The notes under the pieces: generated by a model | Seen by the model: the letters and a program-made list of their open reading frames with translations, nothing else | The model's database searches: none | What the model was told of the DNA's origin: nothing | Made by a program: the position numbers and the translations under genes | In this document: positions 25,809 to 34,368 of the stretch, piece by piece | Position numbering within the stretch: the first letter of the stretch is position 1 | How the letters are laid out: each line of letters starts with the position of its first letter | Assembly: GCA_964523395.1 (NCBI GenBank) | Contig: CAZFXS010000010.1 | Coordinates: forward strand, 62,001 to 126,000 | Reading direction: 5' to 3' | Length of the DNA: 64,000 nt | Source: JANYJZ01 sp964523395 | GTDB taxonomy: Bacteria > Bacteroidota > Ignavibacteria > UBA10030 > SZUA-254

Positions 25809-26462
25809 TCACATTTCTGAGACATAGTAAGGGACATATTCGGATTTTACAACCCTACCGCTTGAAGCATCAAAGACAACACAGTAATATTTCGATACTT
25901 GATAATTTATTCTAATTGTATCTATTCCAACTTTAACCTTGATGCTATCTATGCCAAAATCTGTATGTTTCTTAACTTCCATAGTTTGCAATTGTACTCT
26001 TTGTCTCCATTCCTCAAATTCATATTCCTTCTTTGACACACGAGTACCATTTAAAAAATAACGTTGAACTCTTTTAGGGATTTTTGAGTAGACATTTTTT
26101 CTCTCTAAAACATAGAAATAACTGTTTTCATTTTTATTTGAATATCTCCATGTAACATAGATTAATTGTCCGAATGATTCGACATTCGGTTTAGACCTTA
26201 GTTGCTTTGCAGAATCATTAGGGAAATACTTTTTTATCAATATTCCCTCATATCCAGCCGCTGCTGAGGAATCTAATATATCTATGACCTTTGATTCAAA
26301 ATCTAGTTCTCTTGTGCCTCTCTCAATCTGGGAGGGTTTTCCTATGATAGATTCTACTTCATCATAAGTCATTCCTACTGTTATCTCTTTTGCCCTATCA
26401 TCTTTTTTGTCGCATCCAATGAAAATGTAAACAACAAGTAAAAGCAAAAAATATTTTACCAT
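25809..26462 (-). CDS. Putative lipoprotein with BamE/SmpA-like N-terminal motif
   Basis: From ATG 26462 (GGGAG seven bases upstream) the product is 217 residues. It starts MVKYFLLLLVVYIFIGC, a lipoprotein signal with Cys at the end of the hydrophobic stretch, then KKDDRAKEITVGMTYDEVESIIGKPSQIERG. The GMTYDEVESIIGKP pattern is the helix pair characteristic of BamE/SmpA-fold proteins. A long frame extends to 26531 but would abolish the lipobox position. It is likely an envelope cargo protein of the element. The BamE-like call rests on one motif only. Confidence 0.7.
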   Translation of the reverse strand: MVKYFLLLLVVYIFIGCDKKDDRAKEITVGMTYDEVESIIGKPSQIERGTRELDFESKVIDILDSSAAAGYEGILIKKYFPNDSAKQLRSKPNVESFGQLIYVTWRYSNKNENSYFYVLERKNVYSKIPKRVQRYFLNGTRVSKKEYEFEEWRQRVQLQTMEVKKHTDFGIDSIKVKVGIDTIRINYQVSKYYCVVFDASSGRVVKSEYVPYYVSEM

Positions 26463-26512
26463 GAACACTCCCTTGTACTTTCTCAAATCAAAGTATTTAT
26501 GACACAAAATGT

Positions 26513-27235
26513 TTAAACCTTTTTCCAGCATTTCTTGTCTTGATGTGTCCTATCGTAGAGGTATTGAGCATCTACCTTGTAAACTTTCATCTTCGAAGCA
26601 GGGTATGGCTTTTTAGCGATACCCTTTAATTCTTTGGTGTCTTTATACTCCCTGTCTAACCATAGTTGAAAGTATTTTTCCTCGATAATAACAGGCATTC
26701 GGTCGTGTATTGGAGAAACTACGTTGTTAGGTTCTGTTGTCAGGACTGAATAGGACGGTTTTTCTTCTCCTGTTTTCGGGTCAACCCATACACTAAATAT
26801 TCCCCCAAGCATGAAGGAGTTTTCTTCTTTCATCATTATCACGGAAGGCTGTTTGACCTTTTTGGTTCTTCCTTTCAGAGTAATTTCTACAAGGTCGCTT
26901 CCGTTGTACTCATAGAAAGCATTGACAGGGATTAAGCACCTTCTGGATTTGAAGTATTGAGCAAAGAGAGGTTTTATATCTGCTGTTTCAATGCGTGCAT
27001 TGAATGACGTGGCTTCCGCTTTTCCATCTTTCGACCAATGAGGGATAAGCCACCACATTGCTTTGAATGCTTTTAGCTCTCCACCTCTAAAAGCGAATAT
27101 AGGCAGCCATTGGAATCGTGTTGCATTAAATAACGGAAGACCTTCAAACGCATTCTTATCTTTCACAGGTTTGAAGTATGCGTATTCTTCTTGCAGTTCA
27201 CCTAATTGCTCAATGGTGGATTTATTGTAACACAT
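26513..27235 (-). CDS. SOS response-associated peptidase (SRAP/YedK/HMCES family)
   Basis: The 240-residue protein begins MCYNKST, with catalytic Cys2 exposed after Met removal. It shows the SRAP motifs WWLIPHWSKDG, SFNARIETAD, RRCLIPVNAFYEY and HDRMPVII (catalytic His). YedK/HMCES proteins form thiazolidine crosslinks to abasic sites in single-stranded DNA and protect them. The gene lies in the integrative element, consistent with the many SRAP genes on phages and islands. Start is clear because Cys2 must follow Met1. Confidence 0.93.
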   Translation of the reverse strand: MCYNKSTIEQLGELQEEYAYFKPVKDKNAFEGLPLFNATRFQWLPIFAFRGGELKAFKAMWWLIPHWSKDGKAEATSFNARIETADIKPLFAQYFKSRRCLIPVNAFYEYNGSDLVEITLKGRTKKVKQPSVIMMKEENSFMLGGIFSVWVDPKTGEEKPSYSVLTTEPNNVVSPIHDRMPVIIEEKYFQLWLDREYKDTKELKGIAKKPYPASKMKVYKVDAQYLYDRTHQDKKCWKKV

Positions 27236-27270
27236 TGAACATACCTTGAAAAATGGGAGATAAATAAAGA

Positions 27271-27326
27271 GCCTGCTTCGGGAGCGTCAATGGCAAGGGA
27301 GGCGATGCCCAGAGACATAAGCAGGC
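27271..27326. repeat. Inverted repeat upstream of SRAP gene
   Basis: GCCTGCTT (27271-27278) and AAGCAGGC (27319-27326) enclose a smaller GGCA/TGCC pair. It sits in the divergent spacer between the SRAP gene and the plus-strand membrane-protein pair. It may be an operator or a structured leader. Confidence 0.45.
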
Positions 27327-27492
27327 AGGGGTAAGGTACTATTTGGCCTCGAAATTGTCAAACCGTTAGCCAGCCTGGTAGTTTCTCAGTTTAAAATAAT
27401 GCCACTGTTTCCAAGCTCAAACTGTGCCACTACCCAAATTTGACTATTAAATAAATTCTCATATATTTCGCTTTTAGAAGAGTTAAAATCTT

Positions 27493-27876
27493 ATGTTTTT
27501 TAGAAAAATAAATGAAGTAGTTGAGTCTTTTCGCCACCAAGAACCTGTGCGTTCAATAAGTGACGAAATTGATGATTATGGCAATTCAATGAAAAACTCA
27601 ATCGAAGGAAAGATTGTTGAGAGTGTTGCAACGGTTGGCGTTTATCTCGTAGTTGTCATACCATCTTCATACTTACTTTTAACCTTTTTGCATAAACTAA
27701 CAAATATAGGTGGAGTTTCACTTGGTATGGTTGGGATTGGACTCAGTTTCTTGTGGAGCATTGCAAATAACCTCTTTCACGATTGGATACTAAAGAAAAT
27801 TCCTTTTCATGTTTTAAATCCATTTTTTGGGAGCAAAATTGAGGAAACATTTCTGGCTTTTAAGCGGCAGAAATAA
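27493..27876 (+). CDS. Hypothetical small membrane protein (127 aa)
   Basis: Not recognised. An N-terminal soluble helix of about 45 residues is followed by two membrane segments (about 47-67, VATVGVYLVVVIPSSYLLLTF, and 73-93, GVSLGMVGIGLSFLWSIANN). It overlaps the next gene by one base (TAATG), so the two are translated together. The pair runs opposite to the other element genes except the divergent spacer they share with the SRAP gene. Confidence 0.6.
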   Translation: MFFRKINEVVESFRHQEPVRSISDEIDDYGNSMKNSIEGKIVESVATVGVYLVVVIPSSYLLLTFLHKLTNIGGVSLGMVGIGLSFLWSIANNLFHDWILKKIPFHVLNPFFGSKIEETFLAFKRQK

Positions 27877-28067
27877 TGCCTGACCACGTTAAACCAATAC
27901 CTCGCTATGTAGCTATGATGAGGATAATTGTCAGCCTTTTGGTGCTTATTGTTGGATTGCTTGTGATAGTCTCCCCCAATCCTATCTTTCCGGAAAAGTT
28001 TGATGACGGAACACAAAAGTTTGCGGCAGGTTGGATAGGTGCAGTCATAGGTTACTGGCTAGCATAA
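27876..28067 (+). CDS. Hypothetical small membrane protein (63 aa)
   Basis: This tiny protein has one strong membrane segment (MRIIVSLLVLIVGLLVIVS, about 15-33), a short loop with PIFPEKFDDGTQKF and a second, weaker hydrophobic end (AAGWIGAVIGYWLA). The loop-to-end pattern DGTQKFAAGWIGAVIGYWL is reminiscent of a small conserved family, but I cannot name it. The start shares its A with the stop of the upstream gene, indicating coupling. Holin-like function is possible from size and topology only. Confidence 0.6.
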   Translation: MPDHVKPIPRYVAMMRIIVSLLVLIVGLLVIVSPNPIFPEKFDDGTQKFAAGWIGAVIGYWLA

Positions 28068-28130
28068 TCTCTTTCCGGTAATTTTACCAAGTACTCAATT
28101 TCCCACAATTTTGTAGTTACCACCGCCTGC

Positions 28131-29153
28131 CTAATTTAACACTATTTTGTTCACCGTAGAATGTAATCCTTCGGGCTGCAAATGGCTGTAAATTTGAGTG
28201 ACTTTTATGCTTGAATGCCCAAGCAATTTCTGAACTTCGTACAATGAAACTCCGTCTTGGACTAACCAGCTTGCAAACGTATGCCGGAGGCTGTGGAAGT
28301 GAAGCTTTCCGTCAAGCTTGGTTTCCGCCACATACTTTTTCAGCTTCTTGCTTGCATGGTCATCGTTTATTTTAAAGCCCTTGAGATTGAAAATATATTC
28401 AGACCTTGCTTTCTCAGCCTTTGAGTGGAGGAGATTATACACAACCTCGTTCATCGGCACAACTCTTTTCTTGCCTTGTTTGGTTTTGAATGTCGGATTG
28501 CTCTGAATGTGAATGAGTTTTCTATGGAGGTCAACGTCCTGCCAACGGAGGTTGATGAGTTCACCTCTTCTCATGCCTGTTAAGACTGCAAACACTATCA
28601 ATTCCCTCAGCCATTCTTCGCTAATTGCGTTGAGAAGAGCTTGGAAGTCTTGCTTGGAGAAATATGTAGGAGTGACTTCTGGAACTTGAACTTGATTCAT
28701 ATTAGCAAACGGATTCGCCTGAATAAGCTTCCAGTTTACCGCTGTATTCATAGCAGCTCGTAAAGCTTGTAGTTCCCTGTTGACGGTTGATGGAGATTTC
28801 TGCTCTGAAATGCGATTGACCTTATACTGGTCGAGGTGTTGCATGGTGATGGAGGCAAGGGAGCAATCCTTTGTCGTGAACTTCAACCTTTCCAATGATT
28901 GTTCATAAAACTCAACCGTACACTTTGAGTAATTCACTTTTGCAAAGGGGATGAAATCCTTGATAAACTTCGATAGTGTGACAGCCGATTGCTTCGAGTT
29001 CAGGAACTCCCTGAATTGAACGAAGGACTTGGTAGCTTCAGATTTCTGAGTGCATCCGGTAGATTTCCAGCGTTTCTTACCTTCGTGGAAATAGCCGACG
29101 TAGTAAATGCCATTGTTGCGTTTGAAGAGGTAGAGCTTCGAGGAGTTGGACAT
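28131..29153 (-). CDS. Tyrosine-type site-specific recombinase (integrase)
   Basis: The 340-residue integrase has an N-terminal arm-binding and SAM-like core-binding region (about 55-150) and the catalytic domain. Key residues are R195 in TGMRRGEL, a basic KTKQGKKR hairpin, H287 and R290 in HSLRHTFASWL, H313 in LLGHSS and the nucleophile Y322 in IYSHL. All expected residues are present, so it should be active. It lies 68 nt from the right attachment repeat, reading away from it, as is usual for element-borne integrases. It presumably recombines the anticodon stem-loop region of tRNA-Ala. Confidence 0.95.
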   Translation of the reverse strand: MSNSSKLYLFKRNNGIYYVGYFHEGKKRWKSTGCTQKSEATKSFVQFREFLNSKQSAVTLSKFIKDFIPFAKVNYSKCTVEFYEQSLERLKFTTKDCSLASITMQHLDQYKVNRISEQKSPSTVNRELQALRAAMNTAVNWKLIQANPFANMNQVQVPEVTPTYFSKQDFQALLNAISEEWLRELIVFAVLTGMRRGELINLRWQDVDLHRKLIHIQSNPTFKTKQGKKRVVPMNEVVYNLLHSKAEKARSEYIFNLKGFKINDDHASKKLKKYVAETKLDGKLHFHSLRHTFASWLVQDGVSLYEVQKLLGHSSIKVTQIYSHLQPEGLHSTVNKIVLN

Positions 29154-29220
29154 TGTAACACCTTTTGGGTTACAGTCCCGTTTACAGCAGTTAAAAAATT
29201 GAAGAAATTAGGTTGGTTTT

Positions 29221-29280
29221 ACCGACGGCCTCCTCGTTGCGAACGAGGCGCTCTCCCAGCTGAGCTACAGCCCCATGGGA
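29221..29280. repeat. attR, right 60-bp attachment repeat (5' fragment of tRNA-Ala)
   Basis: Identical to 20763-20822. It contains the tRNA-Ala 5' acceptor strand, D arm, anticodon arm and part of the T arm, but no 3' end, so it cannot encode a tRNA. What follows to the right should be the original upstream flank of tRNA-Ala. Confidence 0.9.
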
Positions 29281-29404
29281 CAATTGCTTTATCCACCGAA
29301 GCGACTTGTCGCGTAGGTGGGGATTTTGAATTTCTAATCCTAATTTTGATTGGCGGGTATAATATACAAAGAATGAAGAACGGAATCAAACTATTTAATA
29401 GATT

Positions 29405-29503
29405 GGTAGTGTCCTTATTTGAAAATCATGCTTCACTTGTGCAGAGATTGCAATGATCCTGAGCGGAGGCGAAGGATCTTTAATGCCAAATTAGGACAGT
29501 ACC
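29405..29503. mobile_element. MITE (99 bp) with 17-bp terminal inverted repeats and 8-bp target duplication
   Basis: Termini are GGTAGTGTCCTTATTTG (29405-29421) and CAAATTAGGACAGTACC (29487-29503), matching at 15 of 17. The perfect target duplication AATAGATT lies at 29397-29404 and 29504-29511. The centre has a GATCCT/AGGATC hairpin (about 29455-29477) shared with 32520-32625 and 57600-57716. There is no coding capacity. Confidence 0.85.
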
Positions 29504-29537
29504 AATAGATTCACATGATTGTGTTCATTAGATAATT

Positions 29538-31037
29538 TTATTTCATCAGTACCATCTTCTTTGTTTCTACAAATTTCCCGGCAATTAACCGGTAAAAATA
29601 GATTCCACTCGGCACCTCGCTAGCTTCCCAGCGTACTGAGTATTCTCCCGGTTGTTTGGTCTCTTGAAGTAAGGTTGCAACGTTCCGGCCAAGAACGTCA
29701 TGGATTGTCAGCGAGACATGAGATGTGCTGGCCATTGAAAAAGTAATTTTAGTTCTTGGGTTGAATGGGTTTGGATAATTATTCCCCAACTGAAAGCTCT
29801 CAATGGTGAAGTTGTCGTCAACGATATCAGAGAGCAGTTTTAGCCACGTGGAAGTATAGCGTGCGTCGTTGACCCAGGCGCCCCCGCTCCATGATTGTAA
29901 AAGTTGCTCAAGAATATTATTGAACGCATCGTATGTTCCAAGAACTCTAGTTTGACTTTCCCACAGGCTGAGACCGCCATTCCAGCGGAGGTTTTCAATA
30001 CCGGTATTATATCCATTCGGATCATAACTGAAGGAGGTCTTGCGAGAATTTATCCATGTGGATCCATTCCAGGACTGAAGTGTCTGGTCGACCGGTCTAT
30101 TATTTACATTGTAGGTGCTAAGATACCGGGAATTCTTGTTCCATGCGTTGGAATACCAGATTTCAAATACCATTTCGATAAGATTTCTGTTTGAGTCAAA
30201 AGCAAAAAGCTTCCTTGTATCGTTACTCCAGTCACCAGACAGCCATTTTTGCTGTGCTACCTCAGTGGTATCACCGTTGATATCATAGATCCAAAGGGTT
30301 CTCTCAAAGTTCATCCAATCGCTTCCGCTCCATTGTTGAACTATTGTTTCTGTGTGGTGTCCGTTTTTATCAAACTGATACAGTTCCCGCCAGGAATTCC
30401 CCCAGTCGCTCAGGTTCCAGAAATCGGTATTAAATTCAACGAGATGCCCTTGGGGGTCGTAAGTGTATCTGTACCTACGAATGTTGTACCACTCGGAAAC
30501 GTTCCAAAAATCTACAATCAGTTCGGCAAGACTATCGTTGTCAGTGTATGTATAACTTAACCTTTCACCAAGTTCCCATACGCTAAGAAGAGGATTCCAA
30601 CCTTCCGCTGTAGACTGTGTTATTTTTCTTTCATTGTCATATCCATATGTATATTTATAACCGTTTACCCACTGAATTCCATCCCAGGCTTGATGAAACC
30701 ATTCGGTTTGATTTCCTGCATTGTCGTAACTGTAGCTTGAATTACTGGAGGGTGTCCATGTACTGCTTCCGCCATCCCAGTATTCTGTCAAATAGCTTGC
30801 TAATCCAAAGGTTCCATCCGAAGATAATGTTGCCAGGTCAGGATTGTTTTTGGGGAGCTGTACATCAGGAATGTGCTGGGTTCCGGTAGACTTTGGTCCC
30901 ACTGAACGTGAATGGAGGTAACCGGTATTGATCAGATTTCTGGGTGTGAATGGGTTTGTCTGTGACTGGAGGTTGTCATTGAACAAAAAGGACAGCAATA
31001 AGAAAATGACGATCGTATACGAAGAAAAAATTCTCAT
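29538..31037 (-). CDS. Secreted YD-like repeat protein with T9SS C-terminal sorting domain
   Basis: The 499-residue protein has a signal peptide (about 1-25), a short linker, then from about 85 to 400 tandem units of roughly 27-35 residues built around W-x-x-x-x-W and a Y-x-Y-D/F-D-x-N core (for example QWSGSDWMNFERTLWIYDIN). The last 80 or so residues form a type IX sorting domain: NYPNPFNPRTKI, LTIHDVLGRNVATL, GEYSVRWEASEVPSGIYFYRL and a final KKMVLMK. It should be exported and anchored or released by T9SS. The repeats resemble YD/RHS-type beta units; a binding role is inferred. Confidence 0.87.
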   Translation of the reverse strand: MRIFSSYTIVIFLLLSFLFNDNLQSQTNPFTPRNLINTGYLHSRSVGPKSTGTQHIPDVQLPKNNPDLATLSSDGTFGLASYLTEYWDGGSSTWTPSSNSSYSYDNAGNQTEWFHQAWDGIQWVNGYKYTYGYDNERKITQSTAEGWNPLLSVWELGERLSYTYTDNDSLAELIVDFWNVSEWYNIRRYRYTYDPQGHLVEFNTDFWNLSDWGNSWRELYQFDKNGHHTETIVQQWSGSDWMNFERTLWIYDINGDTTEVAQQKWLSGDWSNDTRKLFAFDSNRNLIEMVFEIWYSNAWNKNSRYLSTYNVNNRPVDQTLQSWNGSTWINSRKTSFSYDPNGYNTGIENLRWNGGLSLWESQTRVLGTYDAFNNILEQLLQSWSGGAWVNDARYTSTWLKLLSDIVDDNFTIESFQLGNNYPNPFNPRTKITFSMASTSHVSLTIHDVLGRNVATLLQETKQPGEYSVRWEASEVPSGIYFYRLIAGKFVETKKMVLMK

Positions 31038-31372
31038 GAGGACTCCATTAAAAATAAAAATGGACAGCGTTATTTTTCTCTTGACAAAGTTTATCGTCTT
31101 TTATATATTTACCACAGTAATTGGGAGTGCAAAAAATCCGGGAGGAAATGTAGTTACATCTAACATTCATATCAATACATAATCCCTAAAACTAAATTTT
31201 ATCAGCAAGGGTGTACTGTTTTTTGTCGGAGGCACCGACGGCATTGGATTGCTCGGGAGGCGGTTCGGGTGCCCGAGGTGCTTTCGGCTTTAGCACATTG
31301 CCAAGGTTCTCGAAGCTTGGCTTCGAGAAATACGTTGGGCTTAATGTACTGTCGGAGCTCAGCTCCGACAAT
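31038..31372. other. Gene-free spacer with two perfect triplet-loop hairpins
   Basis: No gene is seen in these 335 bp. Near the right side TCTCGAAGC/GCTTCGAGA (loop TTG, about 31311-31331) and TGTCGGAGC/GCTCCGACA (loop TCA, about 31350-31370) are perfect 9-bp stems with 3-nt loops. The second lies just after the arginine decarboxylase stop and could act as its terminator; neither has a long T tract. Confidence 0.6.
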
Positions 31373-31918
31373 CTAAGGCAGTAAAATAGCGCTTGCTATT
31401 ACCGTTGTCCAGAGTCCGTTCTTGTCGCCTTCCGCGGATTGTGTAATGTTGTAGGTTTTAACAATCTTGCCGCTCATCTTGTAAAGCTTTTCTCGTTCGT
31501 CCCAACCGGTATCAGCATTAAACTCCACGCCAAGTGTGGTAGCAAGCATAGTGGCCGCAAGATCTTCGGCATACTCACCCGCTTTTTCATCAGTCTCACC
31601 AAATGGATGATGCTCAGAAAGATAACCATACTGCGATGTATCTGCGGGAGTTGCAACTCCTATGGATGCCGCAATGAGGCGGTTTGGTTCGTTGGTCGCG
31701 TTACGTGCCATGACGGCGAACGTGATCTGTCCGGGCTGTAATTCTTTTAAACCTTCTTCCGTCGGGACACGTTTGCATCCGGGTGGATAAATACTCGAGA
31801 CGGTGACGAGGTTGCATTTTTCAATCTTCGCATCGCGTAACGCAAGCTCGAATGATTGCAGGTAATCTTTGTGGCGGCCGACGCCTTTCGTGAAGAACAT
31901 TCTGGTTGGGACGTACAA
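31373..31918 (-). CDS. Pyruvoyl-dependent arginine decarboxylase
   Basis: The 181-residue proenzyme belongs to the PvlArgDC family, which converts arginine to agmatine for polyamine synthesis. The self-cleavage site is in NLVTVSSIYPPGC; cleavage between the paired serines would give the beta chain and a pyruvoyl-capped alpha chain. Other family features are GQITFAVMARNATNEPNRLIAASIG, GYLSEHH and the central GETDEKAGEYAEDLAA. Length matches the family. The gene is followed by a perfect hairpin and preceded by smpB on the same strand, about 75 nt upstream. Confidence 0.92.
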   Translation of the reverse strand: MYVPTRMFFTKGVGRHKDYLQSFELALRDAKIEKCNLVTVSSIYPPGCKRVPTEEGLKELQPGQITFAVMARNATNEPNRLIAASIGVATPADTSQYGYLSEHHPFGETDEKAGEYAEDLAATMLATTLGVEFNADTGWDEREKLYKMSGKIVKTYNITQSAEGDKNGLWTTVIASAILLP

Positions 31919-31993
31919 TGCAGGGCTCCTTGAATAAAATTAAATAATTGGTGATAGGTAATTGGTCAATGATAAATAGTCATCGGTAATTTG

Positions 31994-32455
31994 TCATTGG
32001 GCGTAGTCGCGGCGGAGCTGGCGTTCGACGTCGCGTTTGGCAATTGCTTCGCGCTTGTCGTAGGCTTTCTTTCCTTTCGCCAGGCCGAGTTCAATCTTAA
32101 TAATGTTCTTCTTGAGATAAATTTTGAGTGGTACGAGTGTTAACCCTTTTTCGGAAATCTTTGAGAAGATTCTGGCAATTTCCTTTTTGTGCATCAGCAA
32201 TTTCCGTTCACGCCGCGGGTCATGGTTGTTGATGTTGCCTTTTTCAAACGGACTGATATGCATTCCCAGCAACCAGATCTCGCCGTTCTTTATAACCGCG
32301 TACCCATCCTGCAAATTGGCGCTGCCAAGACGAAGCGATTTTACCTCAGTTCCCCTGAGGGCAATGCCCGCTTCATACGTTTCAATAATAAAGTAATCGT
32401 GTAACGCCTTACGGTTGGAAACAACTACACGTTCCTTGGGAGTTTCTGCGGCCAT
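31994..32455 (-). CDS. smpB: SsrA-binding protein SmpB
   Basis: The 153-residue basic protein binds tmRNA and delivers it to stalled ribosomes. Family motifs are NRKALHDYFIIETYEAGIALRGTEVKSLR in part, NINNHDPRRERKLLMHKKEI and the C-terminal basic tail GKKAYDKREAIAKRDVERQLRR. The start at ATG 32455 gives the usual length. No tmRNA gene was recognised in the window. Confidence 0.97.
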   Translation of the reverse strand: MAAETPKERVVVSNRKALHDYFIIETYEAGIALRGTEVKSLRLGSANLQDGYAVIKNGEIWLLGMHISPFEKGNINNHDPRRERKLLMHKKEIARIFSKISEKGLTLVPLKIYLKKNIIKIELGLAKGKKAYDKREAIAKRDVERQLRRDYAQ

Positions 32456-32523
32456 CGATGCGTAAATAAATGCGGGATTATGATAAGGAATTCGTCAGGA
32501 AAAAGCAATAAAAAAGATAAACT

Positions 32524-32624
32524 GGTGGTCTCCTAATTTGAAAATCATGCCTCACTTTTTGCGGAGATTGCGATGATCCTGAGCGGAGGCGAAGGATCTT
32601 TAATGTCAACATCGGACAGTTCAG
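32524..32624. mobile_element. Diverged MITE copy (same family as 29405-29503)
   Basis: GGTGGTCTCCTAATTTG at 32524-32540 and CAACATCGGACAG at 32608-32620 correspond to the termini of the 29405 element. The interior is about 85 percent similar by eye and includes the same GATCCT/AGGATC hairpin. No clean target duplication remains, so it appears older. It occupies part of the gene-free stretch 32456-32907. Confidence 0.7.
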
Positions 32625-32859
32625 GTGGACTAAGCCGGCAAATGGTAAAGACTTTGGGTTGTGAGGACTGCCAAAACAGATATTCGATATTGGATGTTCG
32701 CATGTGAGTAATCCTTCAATCTGCTGTTTCATTTATCCGCTGTCCCGTTGACTTTGCTTCGGCTATTTCATATATTTTCCCGTGAAAAATGGCATCTTTC
32801 AGTGGATTGCATCCCGAATCATGCATCCTGAATCGATTTCTCTGATTCTTCAATTACTC

Positions 32860-32882
32860 AAGGGGTAATATTCCCCTTTTTT
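32860..32882 (+). terminator. Terminator-like hairpin 26 nt before lpd start
   Basis: AAGGGG and CCCCTT form a 6-bp stem with a 7-nt AT loop followed by TTTTTTG. Its place directly before the lpd ribosome site suggests either the end of an upstream transcript or attenuation of the lpd-lipB-E1 cluster. Confidence 0.55.
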
Positions 32883-32907
32883 GTTTTCTAAGAGACGAAG
32901 GAACGTA

Positions 32908-34302
32908 ATGGCAGAAAAACAATTTGATCTTGCAGTTATCGGCGGCGGACCGGGTGGCTATGTTGCCGCTATCCGCGCATCGCAACTTGGCATGAAAACC
33001 GCTGTCATCGAACGCGATAAACTCGGCGGTGTCTGCCTCAACTGGGGCTGTATTCCTACCAAGGCTCTTCTGAAAAATGCCGAGATATACAATCATTTCA
33101 AACATGCGGATGAGTGGGGAATCACGTACAAGGATTTGAAATTCGATTTCTCCAAAATTATCGAACGCAGCCGTAAAGTCGCGACAATCAACTCTAAAGG
33201 CGTGGAATACCTTTTTAAGAAGAACAAGATTGAACATATTTCCGGATTTGGAAAACTTCTTGGCAAAGGCAAAATAGAAGTCAGTAAAGATGGCAAGCCC
33301 ACCGACACTGTTTTGGCAAAGCATATCATAGTCGCGACCGGTGCGCGACCGAGGATGCTTCCCAATGTAAAGATTGACGGCAAGCAAATTATCTCCAGTA
33401 CAGAAGCTATGACGCTTCAGAAACGTCCGGAGTCGATGATAGTTATCGGTGCCGGGGCGATTGGGGTTGAGTTTGCCTATTTCTATAACTCGTTTGGAAC
33501 GAAAGTTACTATTGTCGAGATGTTGCCGAATATCCTTCCCGTTGAAGACAAGGAAATCTCCAAACTTCTCGAAAGCAATTTTAAGAAATCCGGCATTGTC
33601 ATTCTTACCGAAAGCAAAGTCGAAAGTGTGACAACGGGAAAAGAAGTCAAAGTTGTCGTCGTGACAAAAGATGGAAAGAAGGAACTGAAAGCTGATGTCG
33701 CGCTGATGGCAATCGGCGTTCAGGGAAATATAGAAAATATGGGACTCGAAACTGTCGGTGTTAAAACAGACAGGAGCTGGATTACTGTTGATGATTTGAG
33801 CCGTACGAATGTTGATGGAATTTATGCCATCGGAGATGTTGCCGGCGCACCCTGGCTTGCGCACGTTGCGTCGAGAGAAGGTATTGTTTGTGTCGAAGCC
33901 ATTGCAGGAAAAAATCCTCAGCCGGTTGATTACGATAACATTCCCGGTTGTACCTATTGCCAGCCGCAGGTCGCAAGCCTTGGTATGACTGAAGAGAAAG
34001 CCATTGCTGATGGATATCAGATTAAAGTGGGAAGATTTCCATTCAGCGCAAGTGGCAAGGCGCGCGCTATCGGTGCCACAGATGGATTGGTGAAATTAAT
34101 CTTCGATGCAAAATACGGAGAGCTTCTCGGTGCGCATATTCTCGGATCGGAAGCTACGGAGATGATTGCGGAGCTTGGTGTAGCAAAAACGCTGGAGACA
34201 ACAGTGTCGGCAATTGGCGGAACTGTTCACGCTCACCCGACGCTTTCAGAGGCTATTATGGAAGCCGCCGAGAATGCGTACGGGCATGCAATCCATATCT
34301 AA
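32908..34302 (+). CDS. lpdA: Dihydrolipoyl dehydrogenase (E3)
   Basis: The 464-residue flavoprotein reoxidises dihydrolipoamide on E2 subunits, passing electrons to NAD. Seen are the FAD dinucleotide fold AVIGGGPGGYVAAIRA, the redox disulfide GGVCLNWGCIPTKALL, the NAD fold VIGAGAIGVEFAYF, the second FAD motif GIYAIGDVAG, and the C-terminal HAHPTLSEAIMEA with the active-site His and Glu. The frame could begin at TTG 32881, but ATG 32908 follows GAAGGAAC and matches the family start. It heads the 2-oxoacid dehydrogenase cluster. Confidence 0.97.
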   Translation: MAEKQFDLAVIGGGPGGYVAAIRASQLGMKTAVIERDKLGGVCLNWGCIPTKALLKNAEIYNHFKHADEWGITYKDLKFDFSKIIERSRKVATINSKGVEYLFKKNKIEHISGFGKLLGKGKIEVSKDGKPTDTVLAKHIIVATGARPRMLPNVKIDGKQIISSTEAMTLQKRPESMIVIGAGAIGVEFAYFYNSFGTKVTIVEMLPNILPVEDKEISKLLESNFKKSGIVILTESKVESVTTGKEVKVVVVTKDGKKELKADVALMAIGVQGNIENMGLETVGVKTDRSWITVDDLSRTNVDGIYAIGDVAGAPWLAHVASREGIVCVEAIAGKNPQPVDYDNIPGCTYCQPQVASLGMTEEKAIADGYQIKVGRFPFSASGKARAIGATDGLVKLIFDAKYGELLGAHILGSEATEMIAELGVAKTLETTVSAIGGTVHAHPTLSEAIMEAAENAYGHAIHI

Positions 34303-34368
34303 ATTTACAATTGCCAATTTGCAAGTTACGATTGAAAAAATTTGCAAATCGTAAATCGAAAATCGTAA
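34303..34368. repeat. AT-rich repeat spacer before lipB
   Basis: Segments AATTGCCAATTTGCAAGTTACGATT and TTGCAAATCGTAAAT partly invert each other, and ATCGTAAAT occurs twice directly before the lipB ATG. There is no Shine-Dalgarno. Related CGTAAAT repeats precede pdhB. Confidence 0.55.

Larger units (their letters stand above)
20763..29280. mobile_element. Integrative element in tRNA-Ala (about 8.5 kb)
   Basis: A perfect 60-bp direct repeat bounds this region (20763-20822 and 29221-29280). The left copy is part of the intact tRNA-Ala; the right copy is a 5' tRNA fragment. A tyrosine recombinase gene starts 68 nt inside the right repeat. The interior is visibly more AT-rich than the flanks and carries mostly unknown genes, with no phage structural, conjugation or replication genes recognised. 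The cargo includes an SRAP protein, a BamE-like lipoprotein, an exported proteasome-like hydrolase and a pair of tiny membrane proteins. Confidence 0.88.

Noticed and set aside
32478..32732. 84-residue minus frame
   Set aside because: It covers the diverged MITE; sequence is repeat DNA.
32854..33864. 336-residue minus frame
   Set aside because: Antisense shadow of lpdA, whose motifs are complete on the plus strand.
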